Shown here: in pieces, positions 50,035 through 61,579 of the stretch | How positions within the stretch are numbered: the first letter of the stretch is position 1 | Layout: every line of letters begins with the position of its first letter | NCBI GenBank assembly: GCA_944739405.2 | Contig: OX123197.2 | Location: 57,450,047-57,514,046, forward strand | Direction of reading: 5' to 3' | DNA from: Euclidia mi | Lineage: Eukaryota > Arthropoda > Insecta > Lepidoptera > Erebidae | DNA length: 64,000 nucleotides | Notes under the pieces: model-generated | Told to the model about the DNA's origin: nothing | The model's database searches: none | What the model saw: only the letters and a program-made list of their open reading frames with translations | Translations under genes and position numbers: made by a program

Positions 50035-52580
50035 GCCAGAAGCAGATATCCATAAGGGGTGCGATATATCTCCGGCAGAGATTCGTCACAATATTCATTG
50101 AAGATCATTCAGGTATACGCTCCGACCTCATCACACTCCGATGCGGATGTAGAAGCTATGTATGAGGACATATCTCGGGCTATACATAGCTTCAAAACCC
50201 ATTATACCGTTGTCATGGGAGATTTTAACGCGAAACTAGGCAAACAAGCGATGATAAGCTGAGGGTGGAGCAATTTGGATATGGACACCGGAACTCGCTG
50301 GGCCACTTGCTGGCTAGCTTCATTTTTCAAAAAGCGAGAATGCCGCAAGTGGCCCTGGATAAGTCGAGATGGTGCCACCAAAAATGAGATCGATTTCATC
50401 ATGTCCATGAAGAGGTTAATATTTAATGATGTCTCTGTGATCAGTTTGCATAAAGCGGGCCGCGGTCACCGAATGGTAAGAGGCACATTGAATATTAGTC
50501 CCAGCCTCGAACGGTCGAGATTGAGGAAGTCTACGCTCCTACCAGCACCAGTTCAAATCTTAAACCCCGAGAGCTTTCAGACTGCCGCTTGAACCGCAGA
50601 ACGTCGCAGAGTTTGAACTGCGAAACCGCTTCGAATGCCTGGGAGAATACGTAGATGTGGACGACTTTAGTGACAGGTTACTGAATACTGTCCATACAAC
50701 GGGCTTAAAGGTCTTAAAGCCCATGACGATTAAAAGAGCCCATAAAATCATTCATCTGATCCTTGAGCTTATACAGAAAAGGCGTAAGATGCTTCTGCAT
50801 GCCTCCGACGATATGCCAAAGTATCGGCGGCTTAATAGACAGATTTCTAAGTCTCTGACTCGAGATCTCCGCCAATACAACACTAAGTGTGTTCAAGAGG
50901 CAATCGAGCAGATTACAGTTCCAAAGTGTTCAAAAGAGATCTGTCTATCGGGTAGGTAAGTTGACAAGGCTGAAGACGAATGGTGACAGAATTATCTCGT
51001 CCAGACCTCAGGTCCTGGAAGAGATCGAACAGTTCTGTGGACAGCTATACACGACTTCACGACCACCTATTACTACTCCAGTCATTGACCCTAGAGCTAG
51101 ATTGACCTGACACTATGCTGAAGATATCCCGGACATGATATGCCATCAGCATGCATGGGATAATTGTGGCCCTAAATCAACTCAAAACCAACAAGGCACC
51201 GAGTGATGACGGAATTACGTCAGAGCTTTTGAAAGCTGATGGCGCACCTGCCGTGGAAAAACTTCGAAAGCTATTAAACTCTGTCATACTCGAAGGCAAA
51301 ACGCCACAGGCATGGCACAGGAGTGTGGTGGTGCTTTTCGTCAAGAAAGGCGATAAAACCCTTTTGAAGAACTACAGACCCATCTCACTCATGAGTCACG
51401 TCTATTAGCTATTTTCAGGGGTCGTCACGAATCATCTCGAGACCAAGCTAGATGACTTCCAGCCTCCCGAACAAGCGGGTATCTTTAAAGGCTATAGTAT
51501 TATAGACCACATACATACGCTACGGCAGGTTAAATCTGTGGAGTATAACCAGCCTCTATTCTTGGCGTTTGTGGACTATGATACGTCAAATTGCTGGAGT
51601 GTTTGTTCGAAAACGCCACCATATCAGTCCGCCTCCAGGACCTGAGTTTAAAACCTATTCAACTATAGCGAGGGGTGAGGCAGGGAGTTGTTATATCTCC
51701 GAAACGTTCACCGCTACGCTGGAAGACGTTTTCAAGGTTCTGGACTGTGAAGGACTCGGCATCAAATAAACGGCGAGTACGTATACCTTATTGCTGATTA
51801 TATCGTAGTCATGGCTGAGACTATGGAAGACCTCAGCACAATGCTAGATGGCCTCCGTAGAGTCTCCCAACAAGTAGGTCTTAAGACGAACATGGACAAG
51901 ACGAAAATCACGTCTGACTTCCATGTCGTACCTGCTCCTATTTGGTAACTCCAGGTTGGAAACTCTGGACTAGAAATTGTCTACAAGTACGTATAACGCG
52001 GAAAATGATCCGATTGGGTAGGTCCACCTTCGAGAAAGAGGTCATTCGTAGAATCTAATACGGTTGGGCAGCGTTCGGGAAGCCACGGCATATCTTCACG
52101 TCTGATATCCCGCAGTGTCTCAAGACGAACTTGACCAGTGTATGTTGCAAGTGATGATCTATGGAGCCGAGACGTGGTCACTTATTATGGCCCTTATCCG
52201 GAAGGTCAGAGTCACTCAGAAGGCAATAAAAAGAGCTATGCTCGGTGTTTCCTTGCGAGATCGAATAAGAAATGAGGAAATCCGCAGGAGAACCAAAGTC
52301 ACCGACAAAGCTCTCCGAATAGCCAGGTTAAAGTGGCAATGGGCAGGGCACATAGCTCGAAGAATCGATGGCCGTTGAGGCAGGAGGTTTCTGGATTGGC
52401 GTTCACGCACCGGACGACGCGGCAGGGGAAGGCTCCCACAAGGTTGGCCGATGATCTGGATAAGATTGCGGGAAGCGGTTGAATGCGGGCGGCTCGAAAT
52501 CGAGTCTGTGTGGAGAACTTCGGGGGAGACTTATGTCCAGCAGTGGACGTGTCTAGGCTGACATGATGATGACTATGTGA
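50035..52580 (+). pseudogene. RTE-clade LINE, endonuclease to 3' tail (right arm and beyond)
   Basis: Endonuclease as in the left arm (IIQVYAPTSSHSDADVE, VVMGDFNAKLGK). RT continues past the duplication edge: LKTNKAPSDDGITSELLKAD, LFVKKGDKTLLKNYRPISLM, and LIADYIVVMAETMEDLS, where FADD has become IADY (about 51,788), so a catalytic Asp is lost. C-terminus: VMIYGAETWSLIMALIRKVR, MLGVSLRDRIRNEEIRRRTK and LKWQWAGHIARRIDGR. The 3' end has GTCCAGCAGTGGACGTG and ends ATGATGATGA, the usual RTE tail. Many stops and shifts. The start at 50,035 is where X sequence ends. Confidence 0.88.
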
Positions 52581-53800
52581 TTAAAAATATTATGACTGTC
52601 TATTCTACGCAAATATTATAATATATTAAATAGCCACTATGGAAATAGTGCCTTAAAATATATTTTTATAGCTATTAATTGCTTAATAACATTAGAAAAA
52701 TAATCAAGGCTGTGCATAAAAATTTTGATAACTTGCTGTATATGTTAATAATAAGAAGTAAAATATATATGTTGATGATAAGGAAATTTATTTAGTTAAA
52801 ACTTTTTAATGTAATTGATTCAATTTTCATACTGCATTTTATTTAATTATCCAGTTTTTTGATATGTGATGCTTAGCTATAAAGACGTAAGTAACAATTG
52901 AAGTAAGAAAAACCTGTTTTAGCTTAGTAAGCACGCATATATTTATTCATACCTTCTTTATTTTTCGCTAAAACTTAGCTTAAAACAGTCATAGGTGCTT
53001 TAACCTCTACTTACGTAAGGTACTTATGTATAAATATTAAGAAAGGTCTTAGCTACAAAACAGTTAATGGACTTAGCTCTTTTATAGTTAAGCATTTTAG
53101 GGTAAATTTATTGAAAATTAGAAACCTCATAAATTTTAAGAAAATGCTTATCTAAAAGACCTCTAAGTGCAGGTTGACGAGGCTTTAGTGCAGCAATCAA
53201 TGTTAAAAAAATGTGTATTGCTTTACTAAACCAAAAAATATTGTTTTTTTATATAATTTTAAGTACATTTTTGAGCAGGAAATATTCTAAATAACGCTGG
53301 CAAATATTTATATAATAATTTTCGAGAAACAATGATTCCCGCGTTTTTTCACGTTTTTCTCCAAACTCACTTTTTGGGGTTAACGTGGTTTTAGTCAACG
53401 GAGAGCAGCACATACAAGTACACGTACCTACCGTGCAGTCTTATTCTGCACCAGTCAATTTATTTAGTTTATTCTGATTTACTATCTAAGTAAAATTTAA
53501 TGAAACTAGGGTCTTACATCATCGCAGGCTGTTAAAAATAATTTTAAATGAATAAGTATGTCTTTATTGTATTACTAAAATATTTTGCAAATGCAGATCA
53601 ACATCCTGTATACACTTTCAGATAGCAGTAGTTCCTTACGCATATGTAGACAGTTAAAATAAAGGCACTCTGAAGAGTAAAATAAAAATTCCGTGCTCAA
53701 TTGACAAGTAATCAACAATATATCAAGCATACGCGATCTCTTGACACCATATCTCCCGGCCGATACAGCAAAAAATACAAGGTAATATAACAAGAAGAAA
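52581..53800. other. AT-rich, no gene seen
   Basis: No coding similarity. Short related phrases (AGCTTAGTAAGC at 52,921 and AAACTTAGCTTAAAAC at 52,971) suggest a decayed repeat, not definable. Confidence 0.3.
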
Positions 53801-53832
53801 TATAGAATAGAATTCTTGAAATAAAAATTTTA

Positions 53833-54126
53833 ATGATAATTAACTCGAAGAAAATGTATGAGTGGAATGGCTACACAAAAGAAATAAAATTCTGGCATTG
53901 TGTTCAAAATAAATTTCAGATGGCATTTCAAGAACGATGGCATTGTCGAGTCGTGAGCGATTATATTATCATAGATTTTGTGAGTGAGATTACTATTGAA
54001 ATGTATGTATACGGGGAATCATGCGCTCTTCTTGCCACGTGCAAATATTTAAAATACTTTCTTTTACAAATAACTAGCGATATGAAGGCTTATTTTCTAT
54101 TGCTGACTATTTTTGACTGTCTATGA
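53833..54126 (+). CDS. Unassigned ORF of 97 codons
   Basis: An ATG-started frame beginning MIINSKKMYEWNGYTKEIKF, with a hydrophobic end (YFLLLTIFDCL). No family recognised, no paralogue in the window, and the composition is that of the AT-rich surroundings. A chance frame is more likely than a gene. Confidence 0.15.
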   Translation: MIINSKKMYEWNGYTKEIKFWHCVQNKFQMAFQERWHCRVVSDYIIIDFVSEITIEMYVYGESCALLATCKYLKYFLLQITSDMKAYFLLLTIFDCL

Positions 54127-55383
54127 ATTATTACTTGCTCTCGGCTCCAAAACCAAAGATATTTATGCAATTGGGATAATGCTAGAACAATAATGATGTG
54201 TTAAAACTTCTGTGGTCAAATTTCAGTTGTAAGCGTCGTTGGTTTAAAACTAAGACCATTAAGTGTAGCAGTCTGTTAGTCTCTCCACTCGGCTGTCACT
54301 GCCTCTTCTAATATAAGAATCGTTTTTGCAAAAATTTAAAGTCAGATGCCAGAGTAGTATTTAAATACATGTTTAAATGATAACTGTATAATTATTATTA
54401 AACAACAACATAATTATAAATATCTGTTTAAGCTAACATCTGTTTATCAGAGTTAAGCTGAACCCATTTGGGACCTCTGCAAGATACAGGACTTAGGAAG
54501 CTACATATAGGCTGTAATTTGTCCCGTTGTTGTCAAGATAGGAAAAATAAAGTTTGAGAAACCGCAGGGAACAAGTTTATAATATGCATGTATTTAGTAA
54601 ACGTATAAGAATGTATGTTTATCAGTGCTGTGGTCTGACTGCCGTATATTACAAGCTATTTCTATGCAGTTTGCGATCAGATGTGAGTGTGCACAGTGTC
54701 CCAGGATATTATTACAACACAACATAGTTAAGCTTCCAGGTGCGAATAGTAAAGAAACATTAGCAACTTTTTGATAGAATACCTACACAAGAGGTCGCAA
54801 TCGAATTTTATTTTAAGCAATAAAAGCGTCTCGTATTTGTGTTTTTCAAGTTTTTAATAGAATTCCTCGTTAACATGGCAGTTTGCTTACTGCGCTTGCT
54901 TTTACCGACAACTGCACGGAACTTTACGTAATGTTCCCTATTAGGTTGCATGTTAAATTGCTATTCTTGTTAAAGCGTTTAGCTAAGCTAAATGCTTGTG
55001 AGAAGTTACAGAAGCGTAGCAAATACTTACTCTCTTGATCACGTGTCTCTGGTCGTAAATCAAATATAAGAAATGGTTGTTTGAAAATCCCTTGATTTTG
55101 AGGCTTGCACAAAGACAATTATAATTGGCTCTTTGGAAAGAAAGAAATGAAGCTAGTTGAGAGGAGCACAAAATTATAATGTTTCAAATTACTTTAAGAA
55201 ACAATTACAATATTTTGTAGTATAAAGTGATTTATTAAATTAACGAATTTAGAAGGAAGACGCGACGAGGCTTGTATTTGCGTTGCCAGTTAGTAAGCCA
55301 AACCATCGATAGGATCTTAGTGTCTTTCAAAATTATATTAAAAATTAGTTATATTTATTTTTAATATCACGCCTTTATCCTCG
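54127..55383. other. AT-rich, no gene seen
   Basis: No coding similarity or repeat structure recognised until the GC-rich start of LINE Y. Confidence 0.3.
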
Positions 55384-56156
55384 GACCCATACGAGGTCAT
55401 TAACCTGGCCACAGGGAGGACAGGGACAACTCCCCTTTTCTCGACTGGGGTAATCTCCTCTCGGCGCGTCCACATCGCCGGGTGGGCACTTCACACCTCA
55501 GTAGGCCGAGATGTAGGAGTGGCGAAGTCCGAGAGGAGACCCAGTTCTGCGGGGTATAACGCGGCACGCTTGCCCAGGTTTACGGGTGAAGTCCTCAACG
55601 GTAGATGCGGCCGAGAAGGAAAGCTTCAGTACGGCGCATGACTGGCGGAGGAGGCTACGGATCCGGAGTACCGTAGGCGACAGTAAAGTTCAACCTGAAC
55701 AAGTCAGCAACTCCTGCAACCAACTCGGCTCTGCACGTAGTGACTTGTCACTTCTGTAGATTAAGTCGACGAGGATGAGAGGAAGCTATGAACGCTGGTC
55801 AAGTTCATAGTTTCACAAAAGCGTCCCAGGCGATGCAGTGCTTGTGGAAAGGACACTCCACCCAAACTTGAAAAGGTGCGGATACCAACACGGGGAGCTG
55901 CAGTTCCCAGTTATAAGTTTTGCGCTAATGGACGTGTGCGCAGGCGCTAGGGGTAGCTTCCGACGGTGGAATAGTCCATCGCGACTAATTGACTAGTTAA
56001 CGCCCGCCTCGAGCTGGGCAGCCCCCAGTCAGTAAGGTACTAGTCCGTCCCTTATCTTGAGCTTCTTTAGGTGTGTGGAGCAGCAAGCAAGTTACAATGC
56101 TTGAAACAAGATGTGAACTTAAAGCACCTAAATTCTAACAACACAAGAACAAAAAC

Positions 56157-56499
56157 ATGAAACCAATAACACGTTTTGGCTCCTGGAATGTGCGAATCAT
56201 GCTACCAGGTTTTGATACAGATCCAAGCTTAAGGAAAACTGCCATAATTGACAGAGATCTACTTCGTCTACGTACTGATGTCGCTGCGTTATAGAAGACA
56301 CATCTCTCGGATGAAGGTAGCTTGCGGGAGGATCACTACACCTGTTTCCGGAAGGGAAATACGGGTGGTGAAAGACGTGACTATGGAGTTGGCTTTGCGA
56401 TTCGGAATAGCCTGCTTAATTGCATCGAACCACCGACCGGCGTCTCTGAACGTATCATTAGTATCAGGCTGGGGACAGCCTCTGGTCCCGTCACGTTAA
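56157..56499 (+). pseudogene. LINE Y endonuclease, N-terminal part
   Basis: ATG at 56,157: MKPITRFGSWNVRIMLPG, LRKTAIIDRDLLRLRTDVAAL, then TAG at 56,292 followed by KTHLSDEGSLREDHY. The family normally has LQET here, so both Gln and the catalytic Glu are lost. It continues with ERRDYGVGFAIRNSLLN, CIEPPTGVSERII and GTASGPVTL, then the X insertion. The next bases after the X insertion give ISVYAPT in the same phase. Confidence 0.85.
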
Positions 56500-56504
56500 G
56501 AGAG

Positions 56505-57795
56505 AGAATAAGTTATCTAGAATTCACCCAAAATCAAATCACTACGACGGCAAATCAAAGTCTGTTCGATGAGCTGGTGGTTCATGCTCCAAGCATGATT
56601 ACTGATATAAATCATTCTAAAGCATCATTTCCAAATAGTATCTCAGTGTGCAAAGAATCAGATGATTCAATAAAATTGATTAGGGGTAGTAGGAATAGAA
56701 TTAAGAAATATGTCAAAATAAACAAATTCATAAAAAAGACCCAAAAATTAGTTCATAGACAAAAAAATCATAAAAAATGTTAAGCTAAATAGGGAAAGAT
56801 TACTTGCTCTTGAAAAATTGAAAAATTACTCACTGAAATATCACCAAAATAATTTGAAACATAAATTAGAAATAAATAATTTGCAGGTAGAATTAAATAA
56901 TCTTAGTGACAAATTAGTATTAATGACAAATAAATATAAAAGCTCTGAACTACAAATGAAAGAGTACATATTGGCAATGAATGAGTTGGTGGCATCAAAT
57001 AGTAACAAATGCTCAATACCATTGAACAATGACATCCCGTTCAACCTCCAACACTCGCCAGCTTGCTCATTGCCAACATGTGACCCGGTTTTGCCAAATA
57101 GTTCTTTAAACAATACAAATTCAAATATTAAACACACTCTAAATAAATTAAAAAATAACAAACTAGACAGTAAAACTATATTACAAAATAAACATAAAAA
57201 AGTGATAATATTTAGTGACGAGATTGGAAAAAGTATGGGTCAGTTGTTGGCAAACACATATAGTGATGGGTTAGTGATGAACTACTGTTTGCCTGGGTTA
57301 AGTTCCATTGCTATTTTAGATAAAATTATAAGGTTCAATTTTGACCAGGATACAACTTTATTGATTCTACTTGGTAAAAGAGGATCTTTAAATAAAAGAC
57401 TTTTATTCTATTATTACAGTAAATTATGTGAATTAAATTTAAATCAAATTATTATGCTCACTTTACCTTTCAGTAAAGGTTTGCCACAGAAAGAAAATAA
57501 TATTAGACATAGTCTTAATATAAATTTGTGTAGTTGGTCATACAATAACGATCAATTTCATGTTTTTGACTCTAACAATTATGTTAGTAAAGCTTTACAT
57601 ATGACGCAAGATACTTGTTATCTGAATTCTTATGATAAAAGACAACTAGCTGAGTCGCTAGCATATTGTATTGACATTTCAGCCAAGAATTTGGCTAATA
57701 AACGTGTTGCCCCTATACAGCAACAAAATGACATTTATTATGATTCAGCCAATATTTTGGCTACACAGTCAGACATTTCTATTAATTTAAATTAA
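56505..57795 (+). pseudogene. X ORF1 with degenerate SGNH-hydrolase-like domain
   Basis: First frame: ERISYLEF, TTANQSLFDELVVHAPSMI, ending at a stop at 56,781. A one-base shift at the A-run near 56,770 moves reading to KLNRERLLALEKLKNYSLKY (coiled coil), YILAMNELVAS, then KVIIFSDEIGKSMGQLLA, MNYCLPGLSSIAILDKI, TTLLILLGKRGSLNKR, NQIIMLTLPFSKG and NSYDKRQLAESLAYCID. The block pattern is that of the esterase-like (SGNH) domain of CR1-type ORF1, but the GDS nucleophile motif reads SDE and the DxxH site is not seen. It probably acts only as a fold for RNA binding. Stop at 57,793. Confidence 0.65.
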
Positions 57796-57869
57796 ATAAT
57801 TCGACAATAGAGAATACCTCTTGCAATGACACTTTCCTTAATAATGGGCTGGTATGTACAAATAAGCCC

Positions 57870-60700
57870 AATTCAACTAATAATACATATAGAAATTCGC
57901 AAGTATTAAAACTGGTACATCAAAATATACAAGGTATGTCAAATAAAGATTTAGAAGTGGAGTTGTTCATGAACGGTGAATGCGTCGATATTTTGTGTAT
58001 AACAGAACATTGGCTTAAAGATCACCAGTTCATGTGCAATTTTAATAACCATCTAGTTGGTAGTTCGTTCAGCAGACAAAATGCAATACATGGTGGATCG
58101 ATGATTTTAGTTAACAAGCTGCTTAAATTTAAGAATCGTAGTGACATTGTTAGTTTCTCTGTGGAACGGACAGTTGAAATAGCCTGTGTGTAGTTGGACC
58201 AACTTCTTGTTTTGAGTGTGTATAGGCCACCATCATTGTTCTATGATAACTTTGAAAGTGTCATGGATGATGTGTTACGGAAGCTATGCCAACAAAATAA
58301 CTCTATAATAGTAGGTGGCGATTTTAATATTAATTTACTAGAAGATTCCCTGAATTGCCACAAAATTAAGAATTTGTTCAAGTCATATAATCTTGCATGC
58401 CTATTTTTGGAACCCACCAGGATAACTTCCACGACATCTACTTGTATAGACAATATATTTATAGATATTGTACCAGTTAGAAAGCAAATAATTAACAAAT
58501 TAACATCAGATCATTGTTGACAATCTATAACATTTGCTATGCAGTCTAAAAAAGTAGGTAGAAAGGAATTGAGTGTGGTGCCAAAAGCTTTGCGTCGTCT
58601 GGAGGGACTTAAGGATAAACTCACAAGTACATTACCATACTTATGATAACGATCCTAATAAGTTGTACAATTCTTTCTTTGACATGTACTGTACTATATT
58701 CAATTCTATCTTTGTCCCTAATAGAATCTCAGTTGCTGGTACTACATCCTTCAGTGAATAGGCAACCACTGGAATTTATAAAAGTAGAAATAAGCTTTAC
58801 GAATTATATGAACAGAGAGTAATTAATAAAAATGATGAACAATTTTGTCAATATGTAAGAAATTATTCCAAGTTATTTAAAAAGATTTGTTGTGAAGCTA
58901 AGATACTTTATTTAAAATCAAAAATTAAAAACAGTGACAATAAAATAAAAGCAACGTGGGATATTATAAACAATGAGACTGGAAGGGTCAAGATTAAAAG
59001 TAACGATTACACTCTTTAATTAAATAAAAAGATATTAAAGTCAGATTTCGAGGTTGCCACAGCATTTGAAAATTTCTTCACAGACATTCCAGTCTCAACC
59101 ACTAAATCCCTCAACTCGTCCCCTAATGACGCCGAATCTCTATTGAAACAAAATGTCAATAGGTGTAACATTGAATTTAGTTTTAGTTATGTCACTGACA
59201 GAGATATTGTAAAAACTTTTAATACCCTTAATTTGAAGAAGACTAGTGATCTTTGGGGCAATTCTGTTGTGATTACGAAATCCATAATGAACACAGTAGC
59301 ACCTGAACTGGCAATGATTTTCAATAGATGCATTGACTGTGGTGTGTTTCCTGATCAAATGAAAAGTAGTAAAGTAATTCCGTTATTTAAATCAGGTAGC
59401 ACATCTGACCCCACAAATTATAGGCCAATATCTGTGCTACCCACGTTTAGTAAAATTTTTTAAAAATTAATTCTAGGTCAGCTTCAAATGCATTTTAATA
59501 ACAATAAGCTGTTACATGAAAAACAATTTGGTTTTACTAGGGGTCACTCAACCGATGCTGGAGTTGAGCTTTTAGATAGTATTTTTGATGCCTGGGAGGA
59601 GTCATATGATGCTCTGGGAGTCTTTTATGACTTATCTAAGGCTTTGATTGCGTTTTTCATGAAACATTGATCAGGAAATTACATTACTATGGAGTTAAGA
59701 ACACTGCTTTGGATGTCCTAACATCATATTTGAGTAATAGGATACAGAGAGTTGAGGTAAATGGAAAAAAATCTATGGGTTCAGTGGTCACAATGGGAGT
59801 GCCGCAAGGTTCAATTCTTGGTCCATTCCTTTTCCTTGTATGTATTAATGATTTGCCATACATTATGCAAAATAATGAAGAGATAGTGTTATTTGCTGAT
59901 GATACATCACTTATTTTTAAACTTAGACGACAACAATCAAATAATGACGATGTAAATAACGCTCTCTCTAAAGTAGTTCAATGGTTTACTGCTAACAATT
60001 TATTATTAAATTAAAAAAAAAAACAAAATGTATACGATTTTCAAGACCGAATGTAAAACAAGTTAAACCTAACATATGTTTGAATGGAGAAGAGTTGGAT
60101 CTTATAGATAACACCGTATTCTTAGGCATAACCTTAGATTCTAAGCTACAGTGGGGCCCACATATGGGTCAGTTGTCGAATAGACTTAGCTCTGCAGCGT
60201 ACGCGGTTTATAAAATTTGTCAGTTAACTGATATAGATACGGCCAGATTAGTATATTTTAGTTATTTCCACAGCATAATGTCATATGGCATTTTATTATG
60301 GGGCAACGCAGCTGACATTCAAACTGTGTTTGTAATGCAGAAGCGGGCTATTCGTGAAATATACAGTCTTGGTTCATGGCATTCACTGAGGGAAAAATTT
60401 AAAGAAATTAAGAAAATGACTGTCGCATCTCAATACATTTATGAGAACTTGTTATATGCTAGGAAAAATATAAATCTGTTTTCCAAATTCAGTGACATTC
60501 ATAAATTAAACACATGAAATAAAAACAAACTTGTTCTACCTTCAACTAGACTACAAAAAATAAGTAACTCATACAAGTGTCAAAACAATATTCAGGAACT
60601 AAGTATTAATAAATTCAAAGTAATTATTAAACAGAGCTTGTGTTTAAAAGCTTATTACACAGTTAAAGATTATTTAGCAGATAAAAATGCCTGGAATTGA
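57870..60700 (+). pseudogene. X ORF2: AP endonuclease-RT, multiply broken
   Basis: Endonuclease: LVHQNIQGMSNKDLEVELF, LCITEHWLKDHQF, then a TAG at 58,191 where Glu is expected, LLVLSVYRPPS, SIIVGGDFNINLL and LTSDHC with TGA. Linker with stops at about 58,759 and 59,020. RT: SSKVIPLFKSGSTSD, NYRPISVLPTFSKIF, stop, KQFGFTRGHSTDAGVELL, GVFYDLSKAL, frameshift at about 59,645, MGVPQGSILGPFLFLVCIND, VLFADDTSLIF (intact FADD), WFTANNLLLN, stop. C-terminus: VFLGITLDSKLQWGPH, MSYGILLWGNAADIQTVFVM and DYLADKNAWN to 60,699. Dead, but motif-complete, so it serves as the reference for the split copies. Confidence 0.9.
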
Positions 60701-60877
60701 GTTTCAAACTTATGAATTTTGACATTTTGCAATTAGTGACATGATATTTTTATTTACATTTGTAATACTTATATTTTTACATTTTGACATTTTTAATTTG
60801 ACATTTGTAATTTTATTTATTTTGTTTTGACATTGTTTGCTTTGACATTGTTATTTTATTTATTTTCTTTTGACATT

Positions 60878-61090
60878 TAAAATTACTTAAGTAATATATT
60901 ATTATTCCCAAATTGACATTCAATAATATTTTCTGACATTTTATATATATGACATTTAATTGTTTAAATTTTTATTATTTTTTAAAATTACTTAAGTAAT
61001 ATATTATTATTCCTAAATTGACATTCAATAATATTTTCTGACATTTTAAATATATGACATTTTATTGTTTAAATTTTATTATTTTTACAT
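60878..61090. repeat. Tandem 105-bp duplication in X 3' UTR
   Basis: TAAAATTACTTAAGTAATAT at 60,878 recurs at 60,983 with few changes through about 61,090. The surrounding 3' UTR is full of TTTGACATT phrases (60,719-61,070). Confidence 0.85.
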
Positions 61091-61579
61091 ATTGTTTGCA
61101 ACATGTATTTTACTATGTATTAGCATGTAAAGTTGTGAGTATGATGTGGGCATTATTAAACATATAAACAAATAGTTATGGCAACCTGTCTGATGGCTTA
61201 GGCTGGCATGCTTATACATACACCTTCTGATGGCGTGGAGGCATAGTGATACAGATTGTGCTGGCTCCCTCAATCAAGGTTGAGCCGTACGATTGCTGTT
61301 GAATGCGGGCCATCAGTGGGCCGAATCAGTCAAAAGCGTCAGATGATTTCCTGCATTGTACTTGCATACTAAACCCTTTTTTATCTGGACTTTAAAAGAT
61401 GAAGAAAAGACTAAAGAAATTGAAGTGACAAAAAAAACAATGACTCTGAGTTTGTTTCGGCCTTTCTTCTCAAGAAGTCATTTAGCTAGGAAAAGCCCGC
61501 ATCATCTAGAATAGGGTTTTGACATGTTTAAGTGTTGTAAACAACCAAAATGCAGAAATAAATATGTCTTTATGTCTTT

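Larger units (their letters stand above)
44595..51298 (-). repeat. Right arm of the inverted duplication, outer part
   Basis: Starts GGGATTCGAACCCTAG, directly continuing the SINE interrupted at 30,583, and runs as the complement of the left arm to about 51,298 (CTGTCATACTCG against CGTGTATGACAG at 18,888). Beyond that the right side continues within the same RTE element while the left side changes to unrelated repeat. The left-arm end therefore marks the duplication breakpoint. Confidence 0.9.
56500..61579 (+). mobile_element. LINE family X, third copy (5.1 kb, 5' truncated)
   Basis: Bounded by GTTAA at 56,495-56,499 and 61,580-61,584, inside LINE Y. Starts within the ORF1 coiled coil (ERISYLEFTQNQ), then the remainder of ORF1, ORF2, and a long AT-rich 3' UTR ending AATAAATATGTCTTTATGTC, parallel to the AATAAAT plus TTTGAC tail of the 44.6 kb copy. 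This copy has neither the R2-like endonuclease nor the TTAA element, so it shows the uninterrupted X layout. Confidence 0.85.

Noticed and set aside
18888..51298. Large inverted duplication as a simple assembly error
   Set aside because: Not excluded, but arm divergence, an arm-specific TA insertion with a clean empty site and a later nested insertion fit a real rearrangement better.
53833..54126. Host gene candidate in the AT-rich region
   Set aside because: No recognisable motif or supporting context; it remains listed only as a low-confidence frame.
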